A stretch of DNA of 47,573 bases from Chromera velia. Lineage: Eukaryota > Sar > Chromeraceae. Each line of letters starts with the position of its first letter. Within the stretch, counting starts at the first letter, position 1. Below the pieces are notes generated by a model. It worked only from the letters and a program-made list of their open reading frames with translations, was not told the origin of the DNA and searched no databases. Shown here one piece after another: positions 23,573 through 38,166 of this stretch. The stretch lies in the NCBI GenBank assembly GCA_018398765.1, contig JAHBMJ010000164.1:8374-55946 (forward strand), written 5' to 3'. Position numbers and translations under genes: made by a program.

Positions 23573-26500
23573 CGGACCTGACGGGGAGAGGCAGACAGCT
23601 CCTAAGTCGCACCGGCGCCCTGAGGCCGATTGTGATCTGCTTGCAGGATGTGCCCTGATATGTGCAGAGCTCAGAGTTGATCACGGCATGGAAGTGGAAG
23701 TCCGACCTTCTGGTGTCCGGACTTTCCTTTTCGTCATCCTCGGAGTTGACCTCAACAGGAGAGGCCAAGGCTGGCGCCGGGATGTCCCTAGGGCCCTGTC
23801 CGGGTTTTCTCACCTGACTGCGCAGATGCATTTGCAATGCTGTCCTGTCCTTCTGCTTCTCCTTTTTGTCAAGGTCCTCCCATACCTTTCTGAGACGAAC
23901 ACAACGATCGGACCACTGGTAGTGTCGTCCACTAGCCGTAGTCACAGGTCTGAACTGCAACACGCCAGTCCTGCACATCGTCACAGGGATTGCAATGGCT
24001 GCCCCCGACTCGACTCGAATGATGCGGCCCTTGTGGGCGTCGTCCCCCTGAGGGAGTCCCCGCACCCCGAGGAGGTTCATGTTCCCCGCGTTCACAGCCA
24101 TCTCCACGACATGCTCAAATTCGTTCAGGATGATCACCTGGGTGGGGGAAGGTGAGGAGAGGGGGGCAGTGAGAGAGAGATGAAAAATTGAACACTCAAA
24201 TGACCTTGAAGCGTGCCATGCTCATCCGATCTTCTCACAGCGGCACACACAGAAACAGACGAATCGGGAAGCAAATACACAAAGGTCAAAACAACAAGGC
24301 AGAAAGTTGGAAAAGACCAAGTCGATACCTCATTTACGAACCACAGACAGCAATCCATCATCACGCACACAGGATGAGGAAGAGGAAGTCGTGCATTGGA
24401 AGGCACGAGGCAGTGGGAAGAGACAAAGAGATAAACGGAAACAGGGAAAGCGAAAATGAATCTCAATATGCTTTCCCTTTTTCACCCCTCTTTTTTCCTT
24501 TCCCCATTCATCCAACAAAAGGACCCACCTGAGACTCCACCAGAAGCTTCTTGCATGCCTCCTCTGCCACGACTCTACAGAGAATGAAGTCCTTCGCCCC
24601 ATCTTCCCTGCCGTCCATCTCAGGCAAGAATCTCGTCTGGGGACCGTCAGGGTCTGAGAGGGAGGCCGGGACGCTGCTCCGTCTCCTTCTATTCCTCTCC
24701 TCTTCCTCATCCTCCACCTCACTCACCACCGTCTGGTGGTTGACAGGCTTCAGTTCAAACACGAACACGCCCTCTCTCTCAAGGGGCACAGTCACGATGT
24801 CATCATAACAAGGACGGTGCCTCCTGGGCCCATCTGGATCGCCGGGGTCCGGTTCTTCGGGGAACTGCGTGCATGCAGGCAGGCCCAGGAGGGGGGGAAT
24901 AGGAAGGAAGGTTTGACAACCGGAAAAGTGGAAGGCAGATGTTTGAAGAAGAAATTGATCAAACTGATAGGCCCGGATTAGTCAAAAAAAGGAGGGGGGA
25001 AACTCAAATACAGCTGTGTTCTACTCTTCATCCGTCAACCCTCGTTCACCGCTGTGCTGTATTCTGTACCTCTCGCTACCGACCTTGAGTGTCACAGAGC
25101 GCATCACATGGGGTTTGAAGGTCGCCTTGTCGTCAGGCTTCGGTCGAGTGGCGTCCCATGCTTCTCGACTGGTGGCGCTCTTCCCTCGTTCGGCCTTCTC
25201 ACCCAGGGCACTGTCCCTGTCTCCCCTGCCTCCCCTCGCAACAAAGCCCAACTCCTCCTCTCTGTAAACTCCCCTGAAGCCCCCTGGCTCCCTCCAAATC
25301 CGTCTAGCTCTCTCGGCAGGCTTCATCGCAAGCGCGGTCTTGCCAAGTGCCCTCACGTCTTTATGGGGTCTGGAGGCGGCATGTTTGTCTAGATCCGATT
25401 TGCCCTTCATCAATTCATCCCCCGACCCCGCCTGCTCTGCAGCACTCAACATCCGAATCCGACGCATCCATCCACGACGGTGTCTCTTCCCTAACCGGCC
25501 TGAGTCCACAGTCATGTCGTGGAGGATGATCTCCCAATGCATCGGCACGGAAATCTGAGTCGTTCGCACCGTCCGCATGTGCAAGGGGTGATCACCCCTG
25601 CCTCTTCGCACTGTGCCCAAGTGCGTGCTGTCAGGCTCTACTGTGTCAAGGTAAACTCCCCTCTCGGGCCCTCGCCAATTCTCTCCTTCCCCCTCCCTCA
25701 CACTCTCATCAGACGAAGTCACCGAATCCGCTGCCCAATACTCGTTCTGCTTCAGACCCTCCCGAGATAGACCTGTGGACCGGTCAATCTCCATGAACGG
25801 CTCTTTCTTGATGTTCACTGTGCGCCGTCTCCGCATTCTCTTCATCTCGACAATGAGGGGAATCCCGCAGTTGTTCTTCAGAGAATACGGGGCAAAACGA
25901 AGACGCGTACGGGGCTCTGGACGCATGTGTGCACTTGCAACTTTCTTTACTTCTTCCATCATCTTTTTGCGTCGACGTCTCAACCTCCCTTCAACCACAT
26001 CGGCTTCTTTCAGATCGATCTCTTCTTCGTGTTCGTCCTCCTCGTCTTCGTCATCCTCACCCTCGTCTTCATCGTCTGCCTCCTCCTCTATAATCCCTTC
26101 ATCCATCCTTCTCTTCCACCCCGCCACGCTCTCTCGCTCCTTCGACTTCTTATACTCAGCAACGTGAACGTCCGTACTGTCACAGTCGAGAATGACTTCC
26201 ATCCGGGTGTCGTCTTTTGGGTCCGACCACCACCGAGGGTAGGGGGGAAGGACCTTGTTCCCCTCTGTGTACACATTCGCATCTTCAATCTCCGAACCTT
26301 CGTCGTTCTCTAACACCTCCTCGTACACGTTCTGGGGAAGACCCGTGAGTGCATTCCGACCCATCGCACGAGACGCGACGGACGAACGGCTCGGAAATCC
26401 GGCTGTCGTGTTCGCAGGCTCTTCTCGGAGTCTGTACGTACCCGTGCGCTTTCTATGTTCAGCATCGTCAAGCCATCTGGAAGCATTGATAATCATCGAC

Positions 26501-29500
26501 TGGATGAATGCTTGGGAGATATTGATCTGCACAGACGGAGCCTGCCTTGCCCACTTATTCCAAATTTTCCATCTCTCCTCAATGCGCTCCCACGGGGGCG
26601 TCTGGGCCTCCTTCTCCTCTCCGGGACGGCTCTCGGCAGCAGAGGGGGCTCCCGTCTCGTCGTTCTGCCCAAATGCTTTCAAATGGATGCCCCCACGCTC
26701 TGCTTCGTCTAACAACGGACGAAGCTCCGGATACTTTCGTCGACCGATGTCAGCCAACCGTGCCCCCGCAGCCTTGTTCTTTTTACCCCCTTCTGAGGCT
26801 GCTGGAGAAGGCGGAGGTTCCTGCCCGAGGGGAATTGGTTGTTTCTTGAAATCCCTCTTCTCCCCTGCAGTCTCTGAACGCTCAATGTCCTCATTCAGTG
26901 CTTGCAGCTGTTCTGCAGCACCCGCGATCAAATCCCGTTCTTGCTCCTCCGTCTCGTCAATCAATGGTCGTTTGATGTTCTCCACACCGACGTAGAAGTG
27001 CTCCATCAGCGGCTCGAAGGCGACCGCGATCGGGTTGAAGAACCAAACGGCCAGGACGGCCTCCAGGGTACGGCGTGCATAGTCCCTACCGATATGGGCT
27101 TGGAAGGGGCGCATCCCTGGGGGGTCTCTGATTCCAATCTGTTTGAAGGTCAGGAACGGAATGTCCAGTTGGAGGAAGGGGGCGTTGTTGTGCTTGTACA
27201 GATCGTTGACGATCTCCAGACAGAACTCGTGAACGAGGACACGAATCATCAGACGATTCCGAACAGGCTGCAGGCAAGAAACAAGCGAGAGGAAAACAAG
27301 AAACTTAATGCGTAGCTGGGTGGGAACATGAACAGGTCTCACAGATAGCATCAAAACAGAGACCAACAAGAAAACGAAAAAATTCGACAAATCAGGGAGA
27401 GAAGCTGCATGAAGTTGGACGAGTGCGACTAACAATGCAGCACCGCGGCTTGGCACTCAAATTGGCGTCTGTGAAAAAAACAGAAGCGAAGATACAGAGT
27501 GGCTCTGTCTCGCTTGCTTGGAATCCCTTGATTAAATCCTCCAGACTGACCATCGTCTGGTAGACGGCCCTTCCGTCTTCCGTCTCCGTCTCTGCCCAGT
27601 CTGGAGTCTTCTCGTCTTCCCCTTCTGCCTCTTTACTCATCCGTCGCTGCCTTCGTCTTTCCCTCTTCCTCCGTCTCTTTCTGTCCCCCTTGTCCTCCCA
27701 CATGCTGGTCAATTGATGTTTCATCGTCTGAATGACGTTCAGTCGGGGGGGCTTGGGGGTGGCAGGGGCGGGCTTCGGCTCTTGGTCCTTCGCTGCCGAA
27801 ATTGACTTTGCACGCCACGTACGGCCTGCTGGGGCTGCACTGGGCCTTCTAGAAGTCTGGCGCGAAGGAGACAGCCGCGGACCCTGCTGGGGGGAGGCGG
27901 GGGGCAGGAGGGAGGCAAGCGAAGTACGGCGGGATGCGGGCAGAGATGAGTCCTGGGGTCCACTGTTTATGTTCAAAAGAGCTGGATGGACAAGCTGTGC
28001 CTCCTCTGCCACCTCCCCTATGCTCAGCTGATCTCCAGATCGGGACATCTGTGCGTCTACTACAGAGCCCCTCTCTCCCTGTGCCTGCCCTTGTCCCAGC
28101 GGTGCATCGGATAGAGCAGCAAACGGTCGCTCGGAGGGAGGCGGTGAGGGGCCTGAAGGGAGGGGAAGCTGCCCAGGCTCAGGAGAAATTCTGCTGAGAG
28201 CAGCAGCAGCAGCTGTCGGCGCGGTCTCGTAAAGCTCCTCTTCAGTTGCACAGAAATTCCACAAGTAGAAGTTCTTGAACAGAGTCAGGTCGCGACTGGA
28301 GACGTGCAACGCATTCTGATTTAATGAGAGCACCAGCTCACTTTGATTGCACATCAGGCTGTCACCCTCAAGAGCACCAAAACCCAAATCTCTGTCTTCA
28401 CCCCCCAACGTTGCCTTGGTCAGTCGTGTGTAGACAACCGCCATGCCAAAATCGTTGAAGATGTAATGCATCCTGTCGTGGCTCAACCGACTCGGTTTGT
28501 GAATGCCAGATTTTCCCAGACCCCCGGCACCCGCTCTCTGCCCCGTACCGCGATCTGCACTTTCCAGGGCCTCTCGCATCTCTTGGGCTCCTGCGGCGTC
28601 CTCCTTCCGCCTGTGCTGGTGCGCATAGCCCCCCGAAGGCAAATGAAACCTCCTTGCCGGGTTTGACACATCGTCAGAGGACATGGCCAAAGCCCCCCCC
28701 TGGAATTTAGCTCGGTCACTCCGTCCGCTGCGCGACAAAGCAGCAGAACGGAAATCGTCTCCGTCGACTTCGGAGACATTCAAGTCGCCCAGCTGAGACC
28801 CAGGGATGACGTGCCTCCTCTCTTCCTTGACGAATTCGTAAATCAGGGCAGTGTCGATGTCCTGGAAGCACGCAGCGTTGCAGTCGGACATACCGAGATG
28901 CACCCACATGTCTCCTGAGGGACGCGAACGCATGCAGATCTTCAACCCGGTGCGGACGACCATGCATGGGCTTCTTCTGCTCTTGATGTCATCAATGAGA
29001 AAGAGGCAGCTGTTCGAAATGTTCAATTGTATCGATCTTCCTCCCCCCTCTTCCTCTTCCTCCTCCTTCGAGTCCTGTTTCTTCTTCTCTTCCTCTATGG
29101 CCAACTCCATCTGCTTCTTTCTGAAATCAAAAAGGTGGTCCTTCATGGTCTTTCGACGACACCTCTGGCCCCCCCCACGGAATGTTCCCATCCGGTGCAT
29201 GGGCCTGTTCGGCACCGGATCATCCGGGATGTCTCCTGTCTCCTTGTCTTCCCACTCATCCTCACACCCCACACTCCGAGTCTCCGAATCCGAATCCTCA
29301 GAATCATAGACGAACAAATCATCTTCACTCTCTGCGTCCTGCTCATTCCTCCAATCCTTCGGGTCAATGAAAAACCGAAACACCTTCAGAAGAGGAGGCA
29401 CAGCCAGAATCGTACGCGGCTGATTGATGGCCACACGAATGTTCTGACTCGACCCCGGTGAGGAATCAAGCCAAACCCTGAATTCTGGTTCCTGCTCCTG

Positions 29501-32449
29501 CTCCATCTCGGGTGTCGGGGTCTTCCCTTCCCTCTCTCCATCTTCCTCAGACTCAACCCCTTCGTGCTTCTCTTTTGAGGTATCCCTGACAACGGCAGAA
29601 GGATTGCTTCCCGCACCCAACTGAGTGGCATTTCGGTCCTTCACCGGGCTCCATGTGCGGATAGCTGCACGGACTTTCGCGGACGTGTTGCGCCTACTCC
29701 CCTTGTCTTCTGGTGATGAATTCGTGTCGTTTCTTTTGGTGCCGCTCTTCTCCTCTGGGAGCATCTCAGGGGGAGAATGCGCATTGAACTTTGTGCCTGA
29801 AGGGGTGGAGACGGAAATGTGTTTCTGGAACGGTTGCCCTCTATGGGAATCTACACTACGAACACGTCGGTGACTGGCTCGAACTCTGAACTGTTGGACT
29901 TGTTGTTGTTCGGGCAGAGGCGGGATATCGTGAGGGACTGGGAGGGGGAGTTGCGTCACATGGGAGCTTCTCTGTCGTTTCTGGAAGGACTTGAAGTCTG
30001 CAACGGCTCTGTCTTTGAAGACCTGTGCCTGTCTCTTCAAGTCAATCGACTGATCTGAAATCAACAGGTTGTAGGGGGATAGCATGTCGTTGGCTGAGAG
30101 CATCGTGTTCTGCAACGCTACCTTGATTCGCATGTTGCGATCGAACATCCTCGCGATGTCAACCTGCACTCACACACGCATGCATGCGGAAGTACAGCGA
30201 CGACAAAAGGGAAAAGGCTTTGCGTGCGTCAGTGCTTTGTACGCCGTCCAGAGGCCTAAGTCTATCACAGTCTCTTTTTTGCCGTCGAATTTCTCTCGCG
30301 CGCTCAATCGGCTGGGCTTGCCTCTTACAACGAGACGCTTTTGCACTCCGTCTGGAAGGAAGGGAAGGAAGGAAGGAAGGTTCTCTGGATTCTTCTTCAA
30401 CAACCCACAACAGGGTTGAACGGACGATGGGCTCTCTGTCTGTCTGTCTCTGGCTGGCTAGGTGACAGAGTGAGTCGACTGACCGTGATTTCGTGAACCC
30501 GCAGCTGGAGGAACTCGGCCTCGCCCATGATGGGGCGGTCGGGCCCCTGTGGTCCCCCCCACATCCCCCCAGCACCCCTGGCACCCCCCACAGAATTTCT
30601 GGAGAGCTGTCCAGGGAGCTCTTTCGATTCCAAGAAATGAAAAGACAGAGACTGCAGAGAGAACTGGATCCACATCTTTACACTCTGCACTGTACTCTCC
30701 TCCCTCTCTTTCTTCTCAGCTGCCCGCATGGCTCTCCGAACCGTTTCGTTGGACATTGTCTCAAGCTCCCTGCAGTCCTTTGTGGCTGCGATCTCTTCAT
30801 CAGTGACTTCATAAGCCTTCGTCAGACGGGCCTGCATTGGCGTCTCCTGCAGTTTCTTGCTGAGCTGAATGTCACTCGGGGACACTTCTCCTGTCTTCAA
30901 AGCAATCTTCCCTAAGACCCTCTCTCTCTGGTCAGCCTCCATCACATCAGTTGACAGACAATGGAGGTCGACACACTCCTCCACTTCAATCGTCGGGGGG
31001 CGATTGGGAACTGGAAGAGATACCCGGGTGCGCCCCCGAGAGGAGTCTCGTCTTGGAGACCGGGATCTGGAGGACGGAGACTGGGGTTTTTTGGACGAGG
31101 AGGCAAGTTTGAGCTTTCCGGGGGAGACGGAACGAGAGGAGGATCGGCCAGAGGAACCACCAGACCCCCGTCGGCCAGCAGCGCCCTGTGCTGCTTGTGC
31201 GGCGGTGCGGTCGACGCTGCTGGATCTCCGCCGACGAAGAGGGGAAGCAGGGACAACTAACGGCTTCAGGGAATTCTTTGCGTCTCCTGTTGCAGCCTGC
31301 TGGGTACCTGCCTTGGCTGCAGCGTCCTTCTCTGCGGATTCTTTTGGGGACTGTGCTGCTTTGCTCTGTTCCTCTGAGGGGGGAACTTTTGGGTCTAGGT
31401 GGGGGTCTGTTCCGAGAATGTTCTGAGAGAAAGAACAGGGATAGGGGGGGTGAGAGGGCGGGAAAGAGAGGTCAATCAATGCGCGCGATAGAACGTGTAT
31501 CAAGGGGTCGGGCGGGGTCGTGGAAACGTACAAAGGAGTGAAAGGGGGAAAAGAAAAGGAGGAAGTCATGTGCAGTTTTCTGGTAAGAGGAAAAGCCGAA
31601 AGATCTCATTTGTGTGGAGCGAAACAAAAAGCAAAAGTTCATGGAGACATCTCAGGGCAAACGGACTTTTGAACCTTCTTCTACGCATCGATCGGCAAAC
31701 AGACAGAGGGCAGTCACAATGGTTTTCGCAGATGAACAGACAGAGCAGCGTATGCAAGCATTCGTCAGATGACGCTGACCGACCCCAAAAAGAACCGCCA
31801 CAAAGAAGTTGAACCTGTCGGAGGTGAACCTCCACTGGACCTCCGACATCTGGATTTGCATCCACATCGGCACGGGGATCTGGCAGGCTGCAACAGTCAC
31901 AAGTGAAAAAAACAGCAAAAGCAAATTTCTCCTCTGTGTGCGTCAATGATCGTTCTCTTTTCTGGTCTTCCCCCGTATCCCAATGCTGCCCACGATGCAC
32001 TCAAAAGACAAAAATGATCGCATCAAAGTGGAAAACTGAATCTAGAAGGGAGTGGAAAGTGAACTGGAAAGTGAAACGCAGGAAAGGAGCACTGGCGCAG
32101 CACACTCGACAGCAAGAGGAGCAAACGAACCACAGATCGAATCTTCGGTGAAAAAAAACATATCCGTTCCTCGTCACTTGCTGCACGATGAAGGCAAAGT
32201 CGATCTCCCTCACACAAGCGCGAAAAACAACAACCCTACTGAAGGGGATGCTCTAGAGACCCCATGCAACAAAAAGAAAAGAAAAACATCAATGGAGGTA
32301 TGCGACTGACGCAGAATGGATCTGATGAAGGCGAAGGAGATATTTGTCTTTGGGAGGAACAGCTGCCTCCTGTCTCCGATGATGGCCTGAGCGTCCACGC
32401 CGTTGAAGGCAATCACAATCACGTCCTGCGGTCCGAAAGCCGCGTGCCT

Positions 32450-32532
<83 letters not shown>

Positions 32533-32566
32533 GTGTCACACACAAATAGACACGCACACACAAATA

Positions 32567-32630
<64 letters not shown>

Positions 32631-35600
32631 CAGAGAGAGAGAGAGAGATGGACACGCAGGAAGGGGGCAACAACTTCATTGATAGGAAAACGGCAGCAGA
32701 GGCCCCGGGTGGACGACAAAAAAGGATGAAATGACCATGAAACCAAACAAAATTAGTGCCCCATGACTATTCTATCCCGCGAGCAGCGTTTGTGAAAAGA
32801 CTCGGACGGCAGGCAGGCTTGAAGGCAGGTAGGGATTTCCCCCCTCAGACCCGGCTAAAAGGGCAGACAGCTTATTGGGGAAAGACTTCAGGGAAGAGAG
32901 GAGACACAAAAAATCTGACTGTCTCTTTAGCGAATCCTGGGGGGCAGACAGGGAAAAATAAGGCGCAAAAGGCAGCCTCACTGCACCCAACAATATCTGT
33001 GCACTTCCAGATGAGAGATCAGCTGACTGACCATTTTCTGATTGGACACCGTCACAGAGGGCACTCTGAGTTGTAGCATCTTCCTGCTGTTCGTCTTCAG
33101 AGGCACGAAGATGACGGGGGTGTCAACGAAGACCTCCAACTTCATCAGACGGATGGGAGCAGTGAAGTCGACCTTCGTGAAATCAGGACCCCACTGAGGC
33201 CCTTTGAACTTTTTCCTTCCCATCTCATACAGGGTCCGTGACTCTTCACGTAACCTCTCAATCTTCTGCTTTCCCGTCATACCAATTTTTTCCCCTGGGT
33301 CCTCGAAAGAAAACTCCAAGGGCTCCGGAGGGACAAACAGCGTGGCGTGGGTCCATCTCTCTCCCCGATTCTGGCCGGGGGCAGGCGGCGGGTCCTTGTG
33401 CTTGGGCCCCTGTCGAAATTGGAATTTCTGCCGGGGCATCGTTTTGTATTTCGAGTTCCGGTAAGTGTAGAAGGCCGGGAGGTCTCCCCCACCTTCCCCT
33501 TCAGCAGAATCCCCCGACCCCCTCCGACCAGGAGACGACCCACGGGACCCTCTGCGTCTCCCGTGACTGTCTCGCCGACTCGGTCTCCATCGAAGACCTC
33601 GCGCTCCGGGAGACAGACTCCTCCCCCTTCCGCCCCTCTCCCCCTCTTTTCCCAACGATCCTGCTGAGAAGGGACGTGTGGGAGAAGGAGGACCAGACGG
33701 TTTGGCACCATGCGCGCCGTCTCCCTTCAAGGCCGTCTCGACTTGTGCGACTTGTGGATGCCGCAAAATGATGCTGCGGTAATAGTAGAGGTCGTGAGCA
33801 GTGAAGATGAGAGGGAAGCGACGACCGCTATCGGATTCATCGGATTCCTCTGACCCGGTATCCGAAAATTCGGGTTCGTATTCGTCCTCTGCCCCCTCTT
33901 CTTCCTGTCCTTCGGTTGTTGACCTCCGTTTGTACCTCCCCGACTCACGTCTGTCAAGGTCGTGAAGTCGTTTTTCTTCCTCCGTCTCGTTCTTGATCTG
34001 CTCGGTGTTCCGGGGACTGGCCAAAATGGCGGGAAGAAACCCCCCCAGAATCCAATTGAAAATCTTCAAAAACTTCCCCATGAGGAAGTTGAAGAGAATT
34101 TGGGAAAAATGGACATCAATGGTGAACGCAAAACCGTCATACGTGTCCAGTGTCTCCGCAAAAGTCTCCACATGCACTGACAGAAAGTTGCGCACACTGC
34201 TGGCTGACCTATTGCCCCCCCAATGACCCGATCCTGCCGATGCAGTTTCAGACGCTGCCGAATCAAACGCACCCAAAATCGACAACACCTCTCGATCACT
34301 GATGCGAAGGGGATCGTCGTCCCTGTTTCGTTTCTTCCCCCCCCACATTTTCTCCCAGAAATATTCCCCATAATATCCTGGAGGGGGGTTTAGAGGTTGG
34401 TCTTCTTTCTGTCTGAAGTCCTCAGGGGTGAGCGGGAGGATGTAGTCGATCGCGAAGTTCTTCAGACGGCACCGCAACTCGACAGTCAGTGCCCGCATCT
34501 TCAGGCTGATTTCGGACTCTTCAAACGCGACAGAGGCAAAACCGTCCTCCACCTCGTCGTCGTCCAGAGCAAACAGACGAATCGAGTGAACCGACACGCG
34601 CACAACCATCCCGAGAGCGTTCTCGGGCTCCCTGTCTAGAGCCGAATCGTTCCCTGCAAGTTCAGGGGAGATGCAGAAAACGTGTGTCCAAAAGGCGGTC
34701 GCTCATTCCAAAACAATCGTTGTGGGGGGGCTGGGAGAAACGAAAGGAGGTGAGTGCAATTGACTAATTCATAGCAAACCAATCCACCAAAACAGCTGAA
34801 GACAGCAAGACAGTCAAATAGAAAGCTTTCTGCATGGCTTCACTCCCCTCCCCATCCCACGTCGACCATTGACTGACTGACTGACTTTCAAGGGACAGTT
34901 CCCCTGACATGTTGGGACTCCGCACTGTCCCCGTTCCCCCCGAAGTGTTCGCCCCTGCAGCAGACGGACTCCTCTGAGGAGAGCTGGGCACAAAGGCTCC
35001 CCCCGACCCTTTCGCGTGCCGAGGTGACCCCCCTGCTGCACGTTCGAGTGCCTTCGTCATGGCGATGGAGAATCTCTGCTGCATAGTGGGTCTGGCAGAC
35101 GAGGGTCTCCTCTCTGCCGCCTTCTGCTGTTGCTGAAGTTTCACCAACGTCGACGAACGTGCGTATGCCTTTGTGCCGTCTGAGGAAGGCCCCAGGTTGA
35201 TCTGATGGAACAAAGGGCTGAGGGGGGCAGGGAAGCTCTTGAGAAATCGGACGATCGACGCGAAGGCCTCCGAAGCGAAGTAGATAGAGATGAACCGTTC
35301 GAATCGGAGGTCTATCAGCATAGGCGCACCTTCGCAATGTTCCTGCACGTTGGAGTGACCGGGGAGAAATGGTGGATTTTATGTTCTGACTCTGCAAAGG
35401 ATCTGAAGGTCAGATCCTTTAGTTCAGCCGAAAGAAGAATGCCAGAAAGGCTAGTGCCGAGAAAGCAAAGGAAGGCTGTTGACACAGCCACGGCGACGCA
35501 GAGGAGGGCTCTGTTAGTCAGGGGAAATTTAGTTTCTGACCTTATCCTTTATCTTGCTTCTCTTAGTGCAAGGATTTGTGATCGGAAAAAAGACATAAAT

Positions 35601-38116
35601 TAGTCACATCCTTGAGGGCAGACTACCTGAGTGACTGACTGACTGACCAATTGTTTGGATTTGTCCGCAGACATGCAAACCTTGATGGACATCACCTGCT
35701 TCTCGTTCTCGTTCTCTCCTCCCCCACCCACGAAGGTAGACGCCGAATGACCCAAACTCCCCCTGTCGCTCCCCTGCCCACTTGTCACAGACCTCGCACG
35801 GCGGTGATTCCCTCCGCCCCCGCTCCTCTCTTTCGCGAGCTTCCCTCCCTCCTGAATCCACGACCTTACGCGAGGCTTGATGGCCTCCACAGTGGACTTG
35901 AGTAACCACTGCTTCTGAGGCCCTCCGTATGCCTCCTGGACAGGCCTGGATAGAGACAACTCACGGAGGTTAAACGTCAGAGTCGTCACACGGGCTGCAG
36001 AGACTTGGAGGGCAAGTCTCATCGAATCAGTGCAGAGCTCTACAGGGTCGTAGTGGGGATTTTGCCCTTGTGCAGAGGCAGAGGAGCGTTTCGCGGAAGA
36101 AGGGGACACGGGGATCGACGGATTGGCGCTGCCCCCCCCTCCTGCAGATCGTCCGCTCTCGCTCAAAGCGATCGCGGGTGTCATCGAGATCGGACCCGGG
36201 GGGGGAGACAACACAGCCTCGACTACGTTCGCCATTCTTTTCCCTGGAGAGGGGGGGATGGCCAGTGCCACTCTCTGAGTCGCTCGTTTCTGGGACGCCA
36301 GCCACTTCTCTGTACCTTTCTTCTCCCTGTCCATGTCCAGACAGTAAAGCCGTAGGGTGACCTTTTCAGTGAAGAATTCTGCTGCGACTGACGGTAATCG
36401 GTGCTTGGCCCTTTCCTCCCGTCTCTGCATTGCCCTCTCATCTTGGAGACGATCCGGTTCCGACACGGATATCTTCGGGGGCAGCATCGGGGCGGCCTTT
36501 GGAGCCACTTGCGGCGACTCCGGCTTCCCCCCGGAGGGTCCGTTTGGGAGCACAAAGGACTTGCGCACTCCAGGAGACACGAGACGCTGGCGGTCGAGGC
36601 CCGGAGACAGGCCGGGTGCGACTGAGGGTTTCCTCTGCTGCGGTTGAAACTGCGACACCATCGCAGGGAAGACGGAAGTCCGGCGAAGTCCCCCCAGAGC
36701 CCCGTCGTCCTCAGTGGAGTCCACCATGCGGGCAGACCTGCGGCTTTTGATCGAATGGGCCGACAACCCGCTGTCTTTTCTGTCCCCCCGTCTGCTCTCA
36801 ACGAACACAGACTCAGCACGCAACTTGGCACGCTGATGAAGTTCCAAGTCGTCCATCAAGACGACCCTCAGCATCCTGAAGAGAAAAAAGAGAAGGAAAT
36901 CAAGATGGAAAGCAGTCTCGCAGAGTTCTAATTTTGTTTTTTCATTTTCATCTACCAAGAACTTGGCACGGAAGAAGTAGGGGAGAAAGAAATCGTCAAA
37001 TTCCGCGCGAACTGAATACCGAAGGAAAAGTGAACGAAGAGAAAACCGGACACAGAAAGGACACACAGCCCAACTTCAGGGACGGGTGCGGAAGACACAG
37101 ACAGATGTCACTTTTTCCCCCTCATCAATCTTTGCTCTCCCCCCCTCAAACACTCACTCATTCACTGACTTGATCAGCCCTTTGTAGCTCGCCTCGTTCA
37201 CACGAATCTCCACCGGACGAAGCCGTCCTTCAATCTTCACATGACCGAAAGCTTCCCCAAATACATCGGCGTCACCTCCTCCCCCCTCCTCGGCAGGTGA
37301 GCCTGGAGTGACCTGTCCAGAGTCCAACTCGCCGTCCTGAATCTGACTCTCTAGGCCTACAGCGGGAGCGGGCAGGAGAGATATCGGGGCACCCTCAACG
37401 AGTCCGATTGGCTTCATCCCCTCGTTACTTTCCGGGGCTGCTCCTGCCGATGTTGCAGTCATTGAGGGTGAGTGCGTTCGAGGGGGGGCTGTGGAGCCGG
37501 GCTTGGGGGGCCGCACAGAGGCGGCAGCGGAACAGAAGGATTCGTCTGCTGTCTCTGCATCAACCCCCGATTCCCTCTCTCTGTCTTCCTCTCCTGACCC
37601 CTCAATATCTCGAGGTTGGAGTCCTGCTTGGAGCGGAAGGAACCCCATGCCTCCTCCCATTTGGGCAAACTCCGTGAGACCAACGGGACTTGCGACAGAG
37701 GAACGACGAGCACCCATGCGGGCAGCTCCGGGGGAAGGGACCATCAGTGCCTCCCTTCCAAGTGGACTTCCCGGACGTTTGTCGGGATCGTCTCCTATTG
37801 AGATAGAGGTGGTGCAGCGGTCTATGGACCTTCTCTTGCTTCCCCTGTGACCTCCTGTCCGGCCCATCTCCCTCTGCACCGCCTGCTTTCGAGCTTCCCT
37901 CTCTTCCTTCAGTTTCAGCTCTGCCAATTCCTTTTTGGAGATTTCCCTCTCGAAGAAGGTCATCAACAGAAGATGGAAGTCCATCTCTGTCTCTGGGAGA
38001 ACGTCCTTGTGGAACGACATCGCGCCTGTGATGTAATTCTCCAGATCGTCACAGTGGAGAACGGAAATCTTCGAAAGCGCAACGCGAAAAGACGAATAGT
38101 GGGAAGTCTGCAACAC

Positions 38117-38166
<50 letters not shown>

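Noticed and set aside
32150-32207. A short minus-strand frame with [13 protein letters not shown] that resembles a VPS13 strand and could be an exon between 15 and 16.
   Set aside because: No acceptor/donor pair gives the required phase 1, and exons 15 and 16 join in frame without it. It might be a decayed duplicate of part of exon 15 ([10 protein letters not shown]).
33277-33771. Long frames on both strands opposite VPS13 exon 14.
   Set aside because: They are shadows of the Ser/Pro/Arg-rich coding sequence of VPS13, whose phase and motifs are established.
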